Of a stretch of 64,000 nt of DNA, positions 36,197 through 44,549 are shown piece after piece. Below the pieces are notes generated by a model. It had not been told where the DNA came from, ran no database searches, and worked only from the letters and a program-made list of their open reading frames with translations. Each line of letters opens with the position of its first letter. Within the stretch, counting starts at the first letter, position 1. Source of the stretch: Micromonospora sp. C31 (GTDB lineage Bacteria; Actinomycetota; Actinomycetes; Mycobacteriales; Micromonosporaceae); assembly GCF_018070575.1 (NCBI RefSeq), contig NZ_JAGPXN010000001.1, forward strand, positions 620,001 through 684,000, given 5' to 3'. Made by a program: the position numbers and the translations under genes.

Positions 36197-36512
36197 GACC
36201 GCAGGCTACCGCCCGCCCGCAAACCGACCTGGAGTGACGCAACTCACGCATGCGGGCCCCGGCGTGGCGCGTGCGGACGGAATCGGGACGCCCCCGGGTC
36301 GGTTCAGGTAGCATGGAGCAGTTGCCGCGGGCGCCGACCTGGCCAGCCTGATCCCAGCGATCAGCCGGTCCGGTCGAAGTGTGAGGCCCGCAGCGCGCGT
36401 GCGGCCCGGTCCGGCAAAGGCGATCTGCCGCCGACCGTGTGGCCCGCGCCACACCGAACGCGCCCTGAGGACATGACGGGGCGCACCCACGAGAGGGCAC
36501 CCCCAAATCCAT
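36197..36512 (+). promoter_or_regulatory. Divergent promoter region and long leader of the RhlE helicase gene
   Basis: A 316-bp stretch without a gene. TAGCAT at about 36308-36313, on the plus strand, is the best -10 candidate; no clear -35 is visible. If it is used, the helicase message has a leader of about 200 nt. The leader contains a 7-bp GC hairpin, GTGTGGC (36437-36443) and GCCACAC (36448-36454), and several GCGGCC-rich segments that can fold. Long structured leaders are common on DEAD-box helicase genes, but autoregulation here is inference. Confidence 0.4.
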
Positions 36513-38183
36513 ATGAGCGAGCTGACTCAAGACCTCATGGACGGCCAGGAACTGGCCGCCACCGCTCCGGTGCGCCCGGAGGCACCCACCTTCGCCGAGC
36601 TGGGCGCGCGTCAGGAGACCGTCGACGCGCTGGCCGCGGCCGGCATCACCCGCGCCTTCGCCATCCAGGAGTACGCGCTCCCCATCGCGATGCGCGGCAC
36701 CGACCTGATCGGCCAGGCGCCCACCGGCACCGGCAAGACCCTCGGCTTCGGCGTACCGCTGCTGGAGCGGGTCTTCGCGCCGGGCGAGGGCAGCGACGGC
36801 GTACCGCAGGCGCTGGTGGTCGTACCCACCCGCGAGCTGGGCATCCAGGTGGCCAAGGACCTCGCCGCCGCGGGCCGGACCCGGGGCGTGCGCGTACTGC
36901 CGATCTACGGCGGCGTGGCGTACGAGCCGCAGATCGACGCGCTGCGCAAGGGCGTGGAGATCCTGGTCGGCACGCCCGGCCGGCTGATGGACCTGCAGAA
37001 GCAGAAGCACCTACGGCTGGACCGCGTCCACGCCCTGGTGCTCGACGAGGCCGACCGGATGCTCGACCTGGGCTTCCTCGACGACGTCGAGAAGATCCTG
37101 GCGATGCTGCCGGAGGACCGGCAGACGATGCTCTTCTCGGCCACCATGCCGGACCCGATCGTCACCCTCTCCCGGCGTTTCCTGCGCCACCCGGTGACGA
37201 TCCACGCCGGGCACACCGCCGAGACCGGGCCGTCGCCGCAGACTGAGCAGTTGGTCTACCGCACCCACTCGATGAACAAGGTCGAGGTGGTGGCGCGCAT
37301 CCTCCAGGCGGAGGGGCGCGGGCTGACCATGATCTTCACCCGGACCAAGCGGGCCGCCGACCGGGTCGCCGAGGATCTCGACTTCCGCGGCTTCGCGGTG
37401 GCCGCCGTGCACGGTGACCTCGGGCAGGGCGCACGCGAGCGGGCGCTGCGGGCGTTCCGGGCCGGGAAGATCGACATCCTGGTCGCCACCGACGTGGCCG
37501 CCCGCGGGCTGGACGTCACCGGCGTCACCCACGTGATCAACTACGACTGCCCGGAAGACCAGGACACCTACACCCACCGGATCGGCCGCACCGGTCGCGC
37601 CGGGGCGACGGGCGTCGCGGTGACCTTCGTCGACTGGGACGACATGCCCCGCTGGCGCATCATCGACAAGACCCTCGGTCTGGAGATGCCGGAGCCGCCG
37701 GAGACCTACCACACCTCCCCGCACCTCTACACAGACCTGCACATCCCCACCGAGGTCAGCGGCACCCTGCCGACCGCCGAGCGCACCCGCGCCGGCCTGT
37801 CGGCCGAGGTCGAGGAGGACCTCGGCGGGGGCCGCTCCCGCCGGGGCGAGGGCGGCCGGGGCTCCCGGCGCGGCGAGCGCGGTGGCGAGAGCCGTGGTCG
37901 CGGTGACCGCCGCCCGGGCCGCGCCGCAGGTGCGACCGACGCGCCCGAGGCCGACGCACCGGCCGACGCCGCCGTCGAGGAGGGCCCGCGCATCCCGCGT
38001 CGCCGCCGGCGTCGCCGCGCCGGCGAGACGGTCGCGGGCGAATCGACCACGGTGGTGACCGCCGAGACCGACGACGCCCCGGCCGCCGCCGCCGAGGGCG
38101 AGGCCGCCAAGCCCCGCCGCCGCCGGCGCCGTCGTGGTGGTGGCTCCGCAGCCGGTACGCCGGCCGAGGCGACCGCCGACTGA
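36513..38183 (+). CDS. rhlE: DEAD-box RNA helicase RhlE-like
   Basis: A 556-aa ATP-dependent RNA helicase. Motifs in order: Q-motif region FAIQEYALPIAM, Walker A APTGTGKT (69-76), PTREL, TPGRLMD, DEAD in VLDEADRMLDLGF, SAT (LFSATMP), FTRTKRAADRV, ATDVAARGLDV and HRIGRTGRAG. After the core (about residue 400) a basic disordered tail contains RG-rich stretches (GGGRSRRGEGGRGSRRGERGG) and two poly-Arg patches ([12 protein letters not shown]), typical RNA-binding extensions. The ATG at 36513 lacks a strong ribosome-binding site. A strong terminator follows. It has the same neighbourhood as Rv3211. Confidence 0.95.
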   Translation: MSELTQDLMDGQELAATAPVRPEAPTFAELGARQETVDALAAAGITRAFAIQEYALPIAMRGTDLIGQAPTGTGKTLGFGVPLLERVFAPGEGSDGVPQALVVVPTRELGIQVAKDLAAAGRTRGVRVLPIYGGVAYEPQIDALRKGVEILVGTPGRLMDLQKQKHLRLDRVHALVLDEADRMLDLGFLDDVEKILAMLPEDRQTMLFSATMPDPIVTLSRRFLRHPVTIHAGHTAETGPSPQTEQLVYRTHSMNKVEVVARILQAEGRGLTMIFTRTKRAADRVAEDLDFRGFAVAAVHGDLGQGARERALRAFRAGKIDILVATDVAARGLDVTGVTHVINYDCPEDQDTYTHRIGRTGRAGATGVAVTFVDWDDMPRWRIIDKTLGLEMPEPPETYHTSPHLYTDLHIPTEVSGTLPTAERTRAGLSAEVEEDLGGGRSRRGEGGRGSRRGERGGESRGRGDRRPGRAAGATDAPEADAPADAAVEEGPRIPRRRRRRRAGETVAGESTTVVTAETDDAPAAAAEGEAAKPRRRRRRRGGGSAAGTPAEATAD

Positions 38184-38199
38184 TTGGCGAGCGTCACCC

Positions 38200-38239
38200 G
38201 AGATCCCCCGGACCGGTGCACCCGGTACCGGGGGATCTC
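38200..38239 (+). terminator. Terminator of the RhlE helicase gene
   Basis: A 12-bp perfect stem, GAGATCCCCCGG (38200-38211) and CCGGGGGATCTC (38228-38239). The loop region ACCGG/CCGGT can also pair. It starts 17 bases after the stop codon. Confidence 0.85.
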
Positions 38240-38397
38240 CTCGTCGGGGCCGATGGTCCGGACGAGCGCGACAGCACACCGGCAGGCCCGCGTCGGACAC
38301 TGGCCGGGACGTGCGCGACAGCCACCGGCGAACCCGCGTCGGAGACCGCCGCCGGACCGCGTGCCGGGATGCGCCGGTCGAGAAGGAAGATGGAGCA

Positions 38398-39603
38398 ATG
38401 CCCGAACCGCTGGACGCCGCCCTGACCGAGGTCCGGGCGCTGCTGCTCGACCCGGCGCTCACCCGTGCGGTGGCCGCCGGACGCCGACGTGGACACCGCC
38501 CCTCGGTGGTCCGCGCCGAACTGCGGCCGGTGGCACTCAAGGCGGGCCCCCGGTTGCAGATCTCCACCTCCGACGGCTCCCGCCCGTACACCCGCAACGT
38601 GGCCCCGGGCCCGGAGGCGGACGCGGCGGTGGACGCCCTGCTGGCCGAGCCGTTCGGCAACTGGCACGTGGAGACGGCCGACGCCACGCTTCAGCTCCGG
38701 GTCACCAAGTCGGGCGAGGCGCAGGTGCACCGGGCCGCCGCGACCCGGCCGGCCGTCGAGCCGGACGGGCACGACCGGGTGAAGGATTACCTGCTCGACC
38801 CCGGCGACCCGATCTTCGCCGAGATCGGCGGCTCGGCGGCGAAGCGGCGCCAGGTCGACGCGTTCCTGCGGGCGCTGGCGGCGACCCTCCCGGACGACCT
38901 GACCGGCCCGCTGCGGGTGGTCGACCTGGGCTGCGGCAACGCGTACCTGACGTTCGCCGCGTACCGGTGGCTGGCCCGGCGCGGGCTCGACGTCGAGCTG
39001 GTCGGCGTGGACGTCCGGGAGGACCAGCGGCGGCGCAACACCGAGCTGGCCGAGCGGCTGGGCTGGGCCGACCGGGTCAGCTTCGTGGCCGGCACGATCG
39101 CCGACGCGGTCGTGGAACCCGCCCCCGACCTGGTGCTGGCCCTGCACGCCTGCGACACCGCCACCGACGAGGCGCTGGCCCGGGCGGTGCGCTGGCAGGC
39201 GCGCTGGGTGCTCGCCGCGCCGTGCTGCCACCACGACGTCGCGGCCCAGCTTCGCACCCGGCCGACCCCGGCGCCGTACGAGCTGCTGACCCGGCAGGGC
39301 ATCCTCCGCGAGCGCTTCGCGGACGTCCTCACCGACGCGCTGCGGGCCGGGCTGCTCCGGCTGCACGGCTACCGGGCCGAGGTGGTGGAGTTCGTCGACT
39401 CCCGGCACACCCCGCGCAACCTGCTCATCCGGGCACGACGCACCGGCACCGCGCCGGCCCCCGCCCAGCGGGCGGAGTACCGGGAACTGGTCGACCGCTG
39501 GGCGGTGACCCCACGGCTGGAGGCGCTGCTGCCGGCGGTCATGCCGCACACCGCGCCGGCCCCCGACGCTCCGGTGCCGGACGATGTGGCGGCGGCCCCC
39601 TGA
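38398..39603 (+). CDS. Class I SAM-dependent methyltransferase (METTL25/RRNAD1-like)
   Basis: A 401-aa protein. The N-terminal 150 residues are a family-specific domain (LKAGPRLQISTSDGSRPYTRNV, VKDYLLDPGDPIFAEIGG). A Rossmann methyltransferase follows, with motif I VVDLGCGNAYLTFAAY, motif II VELVGVDVREDQ and the substrate segment ALHACDTATDEALARAV. The distinctive APCCHHDVAAQL follows, as in the Methyltransf_32 family. The target (probably RNA or protein) is unknown. The ATG at 38398 follows GAAGGAAG. A 200-bp gap with the helicase terminator precedes it, so it has its own promoter. Confidence 0.87.
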   Translation: MPEPLDAALTEVRALLLDPALTRAVAAGRRRGHRPSVVRAELRPVALKAGPRLQISTSDGSRPYTRNVAPGPEADAAVDALLAEPFGNWHVETADATLQLRVTKSGEAQVHRAAATRPAVEPDGHDRVKDYLLDPGDPIFAEIGGSAAKRRQVDAFLRALAATLPDDLTGPLRVVDLGCGNAYLTFAAYRWLARRGLDVELVGVDVREDQRRRNTELAERLGWADRVSFVAGTIADAVVEPAPDLVLALHACDTATDEALARAVRWQARWVLAAPCCHHDVAAQLRTRPTPAPYELLTRQGILRERFADVLTDALRAGLLRLHGYRAEVVEFVDSRHTPRNLLIRARRTGTAPAPAQRAEYRELVDRWAVTPRLEALLPAVMPHTAPAPDAPVPDDVAAAP

Positions 39604-39695
39604 TCGCCAGAGCGCTCGGGCGGCAGGGGCCGCCGTCCGCCGCATGATCGTCTAGGCTGCGCCGGTCACCTCCGCCGCTTCCCAGGACGGTCACC

Positions 39696-40538
39696 ATGCA
39701 ATGCCAGAACTGCGGGGATGCGACGTCCCCCGCCGTCAACGAGTGCCAGCGCTGCCGTACACCACTCGGTCAGCCGGCGATCGCGCCGGGGGTGCCCACC
39801 TATCCCGTCCGCGGCCTGGGCACGGCTGCCGCGATCGCGGTCGGCGTGGCCAGTCTGCTCTACCTGCCGAGCGGGCTGTTTCCCGTGTTCGGCATCCGGT
39901 TCGCCCGCGCCGCCGCCGAGCGTGAGGACCGCGATCTCCTGCTGGGCGCGGCGGTCGCCGAAGTGCTGCTCACCCTGGTCTTCCTGCTGGCGGTCCTGAC
40001 AGCCGCGGTGCTGGTGATCATCTGGACCTGGCGGGTACGGACGAACCTGGAGGCGTTCCCGGGCGCCCTGCCGACGCTGAGCCCGGCCTGGGCCATCGCC
40101 GGCTGGCTCGTCCCGTTCGCCAACATCGTCATGCCGGCCCGGGTGGTGGCCAACGTGGCCCGCGACAGCCTCGGGCGGCGGGGCGCACCGGCGCTGGTCG
40201 GGCTCTGGTGGACGGCCTGGCTGGTGTTCAACGGCGCAGACCGGATCCTCGCCTACCTTGACGAACAGCGCTACAGCCGGTTGACCCAGTGGCCCCGCAG
40301 CGAGACGGAGTTCGCCACGTACGTCCGCTACTACCAGGACGCGCTCGGCCCCCGGGTGATCCCCGTGGTCGCCTGCGTGGTCGCCGGGGCCTCGTTCATC
40401 GTGCTGATCCGCCGGATCTCCCTCGCCCAGCAGGAACGGATCGCCAAGGCAGCCCCGATCTGGCCCGGGCACCCAGGTGGGGTCGTGCCGCCACCGGCAC
40501 CGGCGTCACCGACGACGGGGGGCACGATCGGGACGTGA
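39696..40538 (+). CDS. DUF4328 membrane protein with N-terminal zinc ribbon
   Basis: A 280-aa membrane protein. The first 25 residues hold a zinc-ribbon-like C-x-x-C ... C-x-x-C (Cys 3, 6, 17, 20). Helices follow at about 43-65, 80-108, 130-150, 168-185 and 225-250. The DUF4328 hallmark WTWRVRTNLEAFP with WAIAGWLVPFANIVMPARVV is present, and a Pro-rich tail ends the protein. The function is unknown. The ATG at 39696 is the only good start. It stands alone upstream of the XRE-type regulator. Confidence 0.82.
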   Translation: MQCQNCGDATSPAVNECQRCRTPLGQPAIAPGVPTYPVRGLGTAAAIAVGVASLLYLPSGLFPVFGIRFARAAAEREDRDLLLGAAVAEVLLTLVFLLAVLTAAVLVIIWTWRVRTNLEAFPGALPTLSPAWAIAGWLVPFANIVMPARVVANVARDSLGRRGAPALVGLWWTAWLVFNGADRILAYLDEQRYSRLTQWPRSETEFATYVRYYQDALGPRVIPVVACVVAGASFIVLIRRISLAQQERIAKAAPIWPGHPGGVVPPPAPASPTTGGTIGT

Positions 40539-40704
40539 CACGGGTCGGTCCGAACCGCGGTTCCCGGCTGTGATCCGCGCCGTCCTGGACGGTGGAACGG
40601 CCCGCCTCACGAGACGGTTCGATCGGTCAACTGCTTCTTCACCTTTCCGTACTACCCTCAAGAGCGCATCGCCGGGTGCCGGCCGGGAGGGAAGACCCGC
40701 AGGG

Positions 40705-41121
40705 ATGGGTTCCGTGGAGGTTTCGCCGCAGATGGCCTTCGCACGTTTCGTGCGGCGCGCCATCGACGACGCCCGCGAGGAACGCGGCTGGACCGTGACC
40801 GACCTGGCGTCCCACACGGGCGTCGGTCGGTCGACCGTGTTCCGTTGGCTCGCCGGGGACTGGCAGGACTACCCCGAGCTGGCGAAGGTGCGCGGCTTCT
40901 GCTCGGCGCTGGACCTGCCGGTCGCCGCCGCGTTCCGCGCGCTCGGCCTGCCCGACGCCGGTCCCGCACCCCGCCGCCACGTCGACGACGGCCCGGTCGA
41001 GGCGGACGTCCGGGTGATCCTGCAACGGCTGGCCGACCCGACCGTGCCGGCCGAGGAGAAGCACCACATCCGCGACCTGCTCCGCTACCTGGCCCGCCGC
41101 CCCATCCGCCGCGCCGGCTGA
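40705..41121 (+). CDS. XRE-type helix-turn-helix regulator
   Basis: A 138-aa DNA-binding protein. An XRE-like HTH spans about residues 14-70 (RRAIDDAREERGWTVTDLASHTGVGRSTVFRWLAGDW), followed by a short helical C-terminus with VRVILQRLADPTVPAEEKHHIRDLLRYLA. The start is uncertain: the ATG at 40705 has weak GGGAAG spacing, while a GTG at 40714 or ATG at 40735 are alternatives. No repressor-type sensor domain is present. The target may be its own promoter. Confidence 0.8.
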   Translation: MGSVEVSPQMAFARFVRRAIDDAREERGWTVTDLASHTGVGRSTVFRWLAGDWQDYPELAKVRGFCSALDLPVAAAFRALGLPDAGPAPRRHVDDGPVEADVRVILQRLADPTVPAEEKHHIRDLLRYLARRPIRRAG

Positions 41122-41127
41122 GGAGTC

Positions 41128-41145
41128 TGCCGCCTTCGGGCGGCA
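41128..41145. terminator. UUCG-capped hairpin between convergent genes
   Basis: TGCCGCC-TTCG-GGCGGCA: a 7-bp GC stem with the extra-stable UUCG tetraloop. It lies 7 bases after the XRE stop and 11 bases before the convergent stop at 41156, so it can serve both. Confidence 0.75.
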
Positions 41146-41155
41146 TCCAGCGGGG

Positions 41156-42076
41156 TCAGGGCACGGTGACCGTGAACTCGGCGGTCCGCACCACGCCGGC
41201 GACCTGGAAGTCCAGGTAGAGCCGGTACCGGCCCGGGTCGGGCGCCGTCACCCAGAACGTCACCGCGCCGTCGACCGGTTGCGGCTCGGGATGGACGTGC
41301 AGGTAGCCGAGATCCCCCTCGCGCAGGGCGACCAGGTGCCCGTACGCGCCGAGGTAACGCTCCAGCGCGGGGCGCCCGCCGGCCGAGTCGACGCGGAAGG
41401 TCAGCGGCACGGTCACGCCCGTCTGCGGGGTGCCCTGACAGCTGACGGTGAAGCCGTCGACCGTGGCCGAGGACGCCGCCGCCGGCAGCGGCCTCGGCTG
41501 GTAGCCGCCCGGCGCGCTCAGGTCGACCCCGAGGGTCACGGCAGTCTGCCGGCCGTCGTCGGCGAGCGCGGTGAAGTCGGCGTACGCCCGCCAGACCCCC
41601 GGCTGCGGCAGGGTCAGCGGCACCGACCAGGTGCCGTCGGCCGCCATCGTCGGGTGCAGGTGCTGGTAGCCGGTGAGGTCGCGACGCACCACGATCAGGT
41701 GCATCGGCTTGTCGTGCACGACTGCGAACCGGGTCACCGGGCGGCGTTGCGCGTCCCGTACCTGGAAGCGCAGCTCGCCCGGGCGGCCGGCGGTGAACGC
41801 GGCGGCCAGCGGGGCGAGGGTGTAGCCGGCCGAGCTGACCGACAGGCCGCCGGCCTGCGCCGCCGCGCCCTGGTCGGCACCGTGCTCGTGGGCACCCGTT
41901 CCCGGCGCGTGGCTGTGCCCGGTGAGGGCGCTCTGCGTTCCCAGCGCCGATGACGGGCCGCCGCCGTTGAGCCGACCGAGACCGAAGCCAAGCAGGACGG
42001 CGAGCACCAACCCGCCGACGACCAACGCCAGCCGGACGGTGCTCCGGTCCGGCACGGCCGACACCTGGTCAGGCAC
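41156..42076 (-). CDS. Membrane-anchored His-rich protein with repeated H-x-H-P domains
   Basis: A 306-aa exported protein: one helix (LALVVGGLVLAVLLGFGLG), a His-rich linker (HSHAPGTGAHEHGADQ), then two similar beta-rich domains. Each has a short His motif at the same relative place (YQHLHPTM in the first, YLHVHPEP in the second) and a terminal YADFTA / YLDFQV strand. The His clusters suggest copper or another metal in the envelope. I recall similar proteins near copper genes, but none are visible here. It starts at the GTG at 42076, overlapping a short leader ORF. Confidence 0.7.
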   Translation of the reverse strand: MPDQVSAVPDRSTVRLALVVGGLVLAVLLGFGLGRLNGGGPSSALGTQSALTGHSHAPGTGAHEHGADQGAAAQAGGLSVSSAGYTLAPLAAAFTAGRPGELRFQVRDAQRRPVTRFAVVHDKPMHLIVVRRDLTGYQHLHPTMAADGTWSVPLTLPQPGVWRAYADFTALADDGRQTAVTLGVDLSAPGGYQPRPLPAAASSATVDGFTVSCQGTPQTGVTVPLTFRVDSAGGRPALERYLGAYGHLVALREGDLGYLHVHPEPQPVDGAVTFWVTAPDPGRYRLYLDFQVAGVVRTAEFTVTVP

Positions 42077-42116
42077 CGCCGCCGTCCCGCTCGCGTTCGG
42101 GCTGCTCCTCGGTCAT
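42069..42116 (-). CDS. Possible 15-codon leader ORF
   Basis: ATG at 42116 opens MTEEQPERERDGGGA and stops at 42069, overlapping the GTG start of the His-rich protein by 8 bases in another frame. A TAGCGT box about 10 bases before the ATG could be a -10 element giving a near-leaderless message. This layout would couple translation of the downstream gene to the leader. It is short and may be chance. Confidence 0.3.
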   Translation of the reverse strand: MTEEQPERERDGGGA

Positions 42117-42271
42117 GCCGCCCACGCTACCGCCCGTCGGCGCCGCCCCGGCCCGCCGGTGGTGCGGCGTGGCGACGGTCGCACTCCGCTGCCGCCGGGA
42201 ACTTTCCCGACCGCTGCGGTAATGCGTCGGCACAGCTCGACCGCCCTGCGAGAGCATCGGTGACGGGCGGT

Positions 42272-44407
42272 TCAGCCGGCCACGGCCAGCGCGAGGGGCA
42301 GCACGTCGGGGGCACCGGCCCGGCGCAGCTCCCGGGCGGCCAACGTCATCGTCCAGCCCGAGTCGACCAGGTCGTCGACGAGGAGCACCGGCCCGTCGAG
42401 CCCGGCGAGAGCGTCGGCCAGCTCGTCCGGCACGGCGAAGGCCCCGTGCAGGGCGCGTACCCGCTGGGCGCTGTTGCCGCGCGGACCCCCGGCGGGCCCG
42501 CCGGCCGGCGGCACCTGGCCCAGCAGCGGCAGCCGGCCCACGGCGGCGATCCGCTCGGCGAGCGAGCCGACCAGCCGGGGCCGGCGGCGCGAGCCGACCG
42601 CGACCACGCCGACCGGGCGGCGCGGCCACCGCTCGTCGCCGTGCGCCCACGCCTTCAACACCTCGACCACGGCGGCGGCCACGTCGTCGGGGACGACGAC
42701 GTCGGTCGCCTCCGGCCCGACCAGGTCGCGCAGCCGGCCGCCCCACCCCAGGTCGGACAGCCGCCCCACCGCGCGCCCCGGCAACGCCTGCTCCGCCGGG
42801 GCGATCCGCCCCTTCAGGGGTACGCCCACCGCCTCCAGCCCGGTAGGCCAGAGCTTCTTCGGCGCGATCTCCACGCCCGGCCGGCCGAGGAAGGTCTGCC
42901 CGGCGGTCAGGGCGACGTCCGACACGTCGGCCGTGAACAGCGGGCCGGCGCAGCGGTCGCACCGACCGCAGTCCGTGGCGTCGGTGTCGTCCAGGCACTC
43001 GCGCAGGTAGCGCAGCCGGCAGTCGGCGGTGGTCGCGTACTGGCGCATGGCCTGCTGCTCGGCGGTGCGCGCCTCGGCGACGCGGCGCAACCGGGCCTCG
43101 TCGTAGACCCAGGGCTCCCCGGTGGCGAGCCAGCCGCCACGCACCCGGCGGACCGCGCCGTCGACGTCGAGCACCTTGAGCATCAGCTCCAGCCGGGCCC
43201 GGCGCAGGTCGACGATCGGTTCGAGCGCCTGGGTGGAGAGCGGGCGGTCGGTGTGCAGGGCGGCCAGGACGGCGCGGACCTGCGCCTCCGGCGGGAAGGC
43301 GAGCGAGGCGAAGTAGCGCCAGATCGCGGCGTCCTCGGTGCCGGGCAGCAGCAGCACCTCGGCGTGCGCGACGGCCCGGCCGGCGCGGCCGACCTGCTGG
43401 TAGTACGCGATCGGGGACGGCGGCGCGCCGAGGTGCACCACGAAACCGAGGTCGGGCTTGTCGAAGCCCATGCCCAACGCGCTCGTGGCGACGAGCGCCT
43501 TGATCTTGTTGTCCAGCAGGTCCTGCTCGGCGGCCCGCCGGTCGGCGTCCTCGGCCTGGCCGGTGTAGGAGGCGACGGCGTAGCCCCGGGAACGCAGGAA
43601 CTCGGCGGTCTCGCCCGCCGCGGCGACGGTCAACGTGTAGACGATGCCCGAGCCGGGCAGCCGGTCCAGGTGGTCGGCGAGCCACGCCAGCCGGTACGCC
43701 GGGCTCGGCAGCTCGACCACGCCGAGCCGCAGCGACTCCCGGTCGAGGCTGCCGCGCAACACGAGCGCGTCGCCCAACTGCTCCGCCACGTCGGCGGTCA
43801 CCCGGGCGTTGGCGGTGGCAGTGGTGGCCAGCACCGGAGTGCGCTCGGGCAGGTTGCCCAGGAACGTACGCAGCCGGCGGTAGTCCGGCCGGAAGTCGTG
43901 CCCCCAGTCGGAGACGCAGTGCGCCTCGTCGACCACCAGCAGGCCGGTGGTGGCCGCCAGCTTCGGCAGCACGGTGTCCCGGAAGTCCGGGTTGTTGAGC
44001 CGTTCCGGGCTGATCAGCAGCACGTCCACCGCACCGGCGTGGATCTCGGCGGTGATCTCGTCCCACTCGTCGAGGTTGGCGGAGTTGATGGTGCGGGCCC
44101 GGATGCCGGCGCGGGCCGCCGACTCGACCTGGTTGCGCATGAGCGCCAGCAGCGGCGAGACGATCACGGTGGGGCCGGCGACGCCTTCTGCGCCGGTCGC
44201 CTCCCGGTCCCGCAGCAGGGCGGTGGCCACGAAGTAGACCGCCGACTTGCCCCACCCGGTGCGCTGCACGCAGAGCACCCGACGGCGGTCGACCACCAGC
44301 GCCTCGATCGCCCGCCACTGGTCCTCGCGGAGCCGCGCGTGCTCGCCGGCCAACCGCCGCAGCACCGCCTCGGCCCGCTCCCGTACCGCCGTCCGATCCT
44401 GGCTCAT
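42272..44407 (-). CDS. RecQ-family helicase fused to a phosphoribosyltransferase-like domain
   Basis: A 711-aa protein. Residues 1 to about 340 are the RecQ helicase core: a variant Walker A QRTGWGKSAVYF, LLVVDEAHCVSDWGHDFRPDYRRL, LATTATAN, SALGMGFDKPDLGFVVHLG and QQVGRAGRA. A zinc-binding cluster follows (DCRLRYLRECLDDTDATDCGRCDRC). The last 150 residues are not the usual RQC/HRDC; they end in GPVLLVDDLVDSGWTMTLAARELRRAG, the PRPP loop of type I phosphoribosyltransferases (ComF-like). The substrate of that domain is unknown. The ATG at 44407 begins the ORF. The gene has no obvious operon partner. Confidence 0.88.
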   Translation of the reverse strand: MSQDRTAVRERAEAVLRRLAGEHARLREDQWRAIEALVVDRRRVLCVQRTGWGKSAVYFVATALLRDREATGAEGVAGPTVIVSPLLALMRNQVESAARAGIRARTINSANLDEWDEITAEIHAGAVDVLLISPERLNNPDFRDTVLPKLAATTGLLVVDEAHCVSDWGHDFRPDYRRLRTFLGNLPERTPVLATTATANARVTADVAEQLGDALVLRGSLDRESLRLGVVELPSPAYRLAWLADHLDRLPGSGIVYTLTVAAAGETAEFLRSRGYAVASYTGQAEDADRRAAEQDLLDNKIKALVATSALGMGFDKPDLGFVVHLGAPPSPIAYYQQVGRAGRAVAHAEVLLLPGTEDAAIWRYFASLAFPPEAQVRAVLAALHTDRPLSTQALEPIVDLRRARLELMLKVLDVDGAVRRVRGGWLATGEPWVYDEARLRRVAEARTAEQQAMRQYATTADCRLRYLRECLDDTDATDCGRCDRCAGPLFTADVSDVALTAGQTFLGRPGVEIAPKKLWPTGLEAVGVPLKGRIAPAEQALPGRAVGRLSDLGWGGRLRDLVGPEATDVVVPDDVAAAVVEVLKAWAHGDERWPRRPVGVVAVGSRRRPRLVGSLAERIAAVGRLPLLGQVPPAGGPAGGPRGNSAQRVRALHGAFAVPDELADALAGLDGPVLLVDDLVDSGWTMTLAARELRRAGAPDVLPLALAVAG

Positions 44408-44549
44408 CCGGCATTTCTACCAGCTACGACGGACGTTCCCGCTTCCGTGGGCACGGCGGACCGGTCCGGGCGGCACTTCGGGGGCCACGCGGCGGCAGGG
44501 TGGCGTGCCAAGATCTGCGGCGGCAACAGTCCAGCCAGAGAAGAGAATC

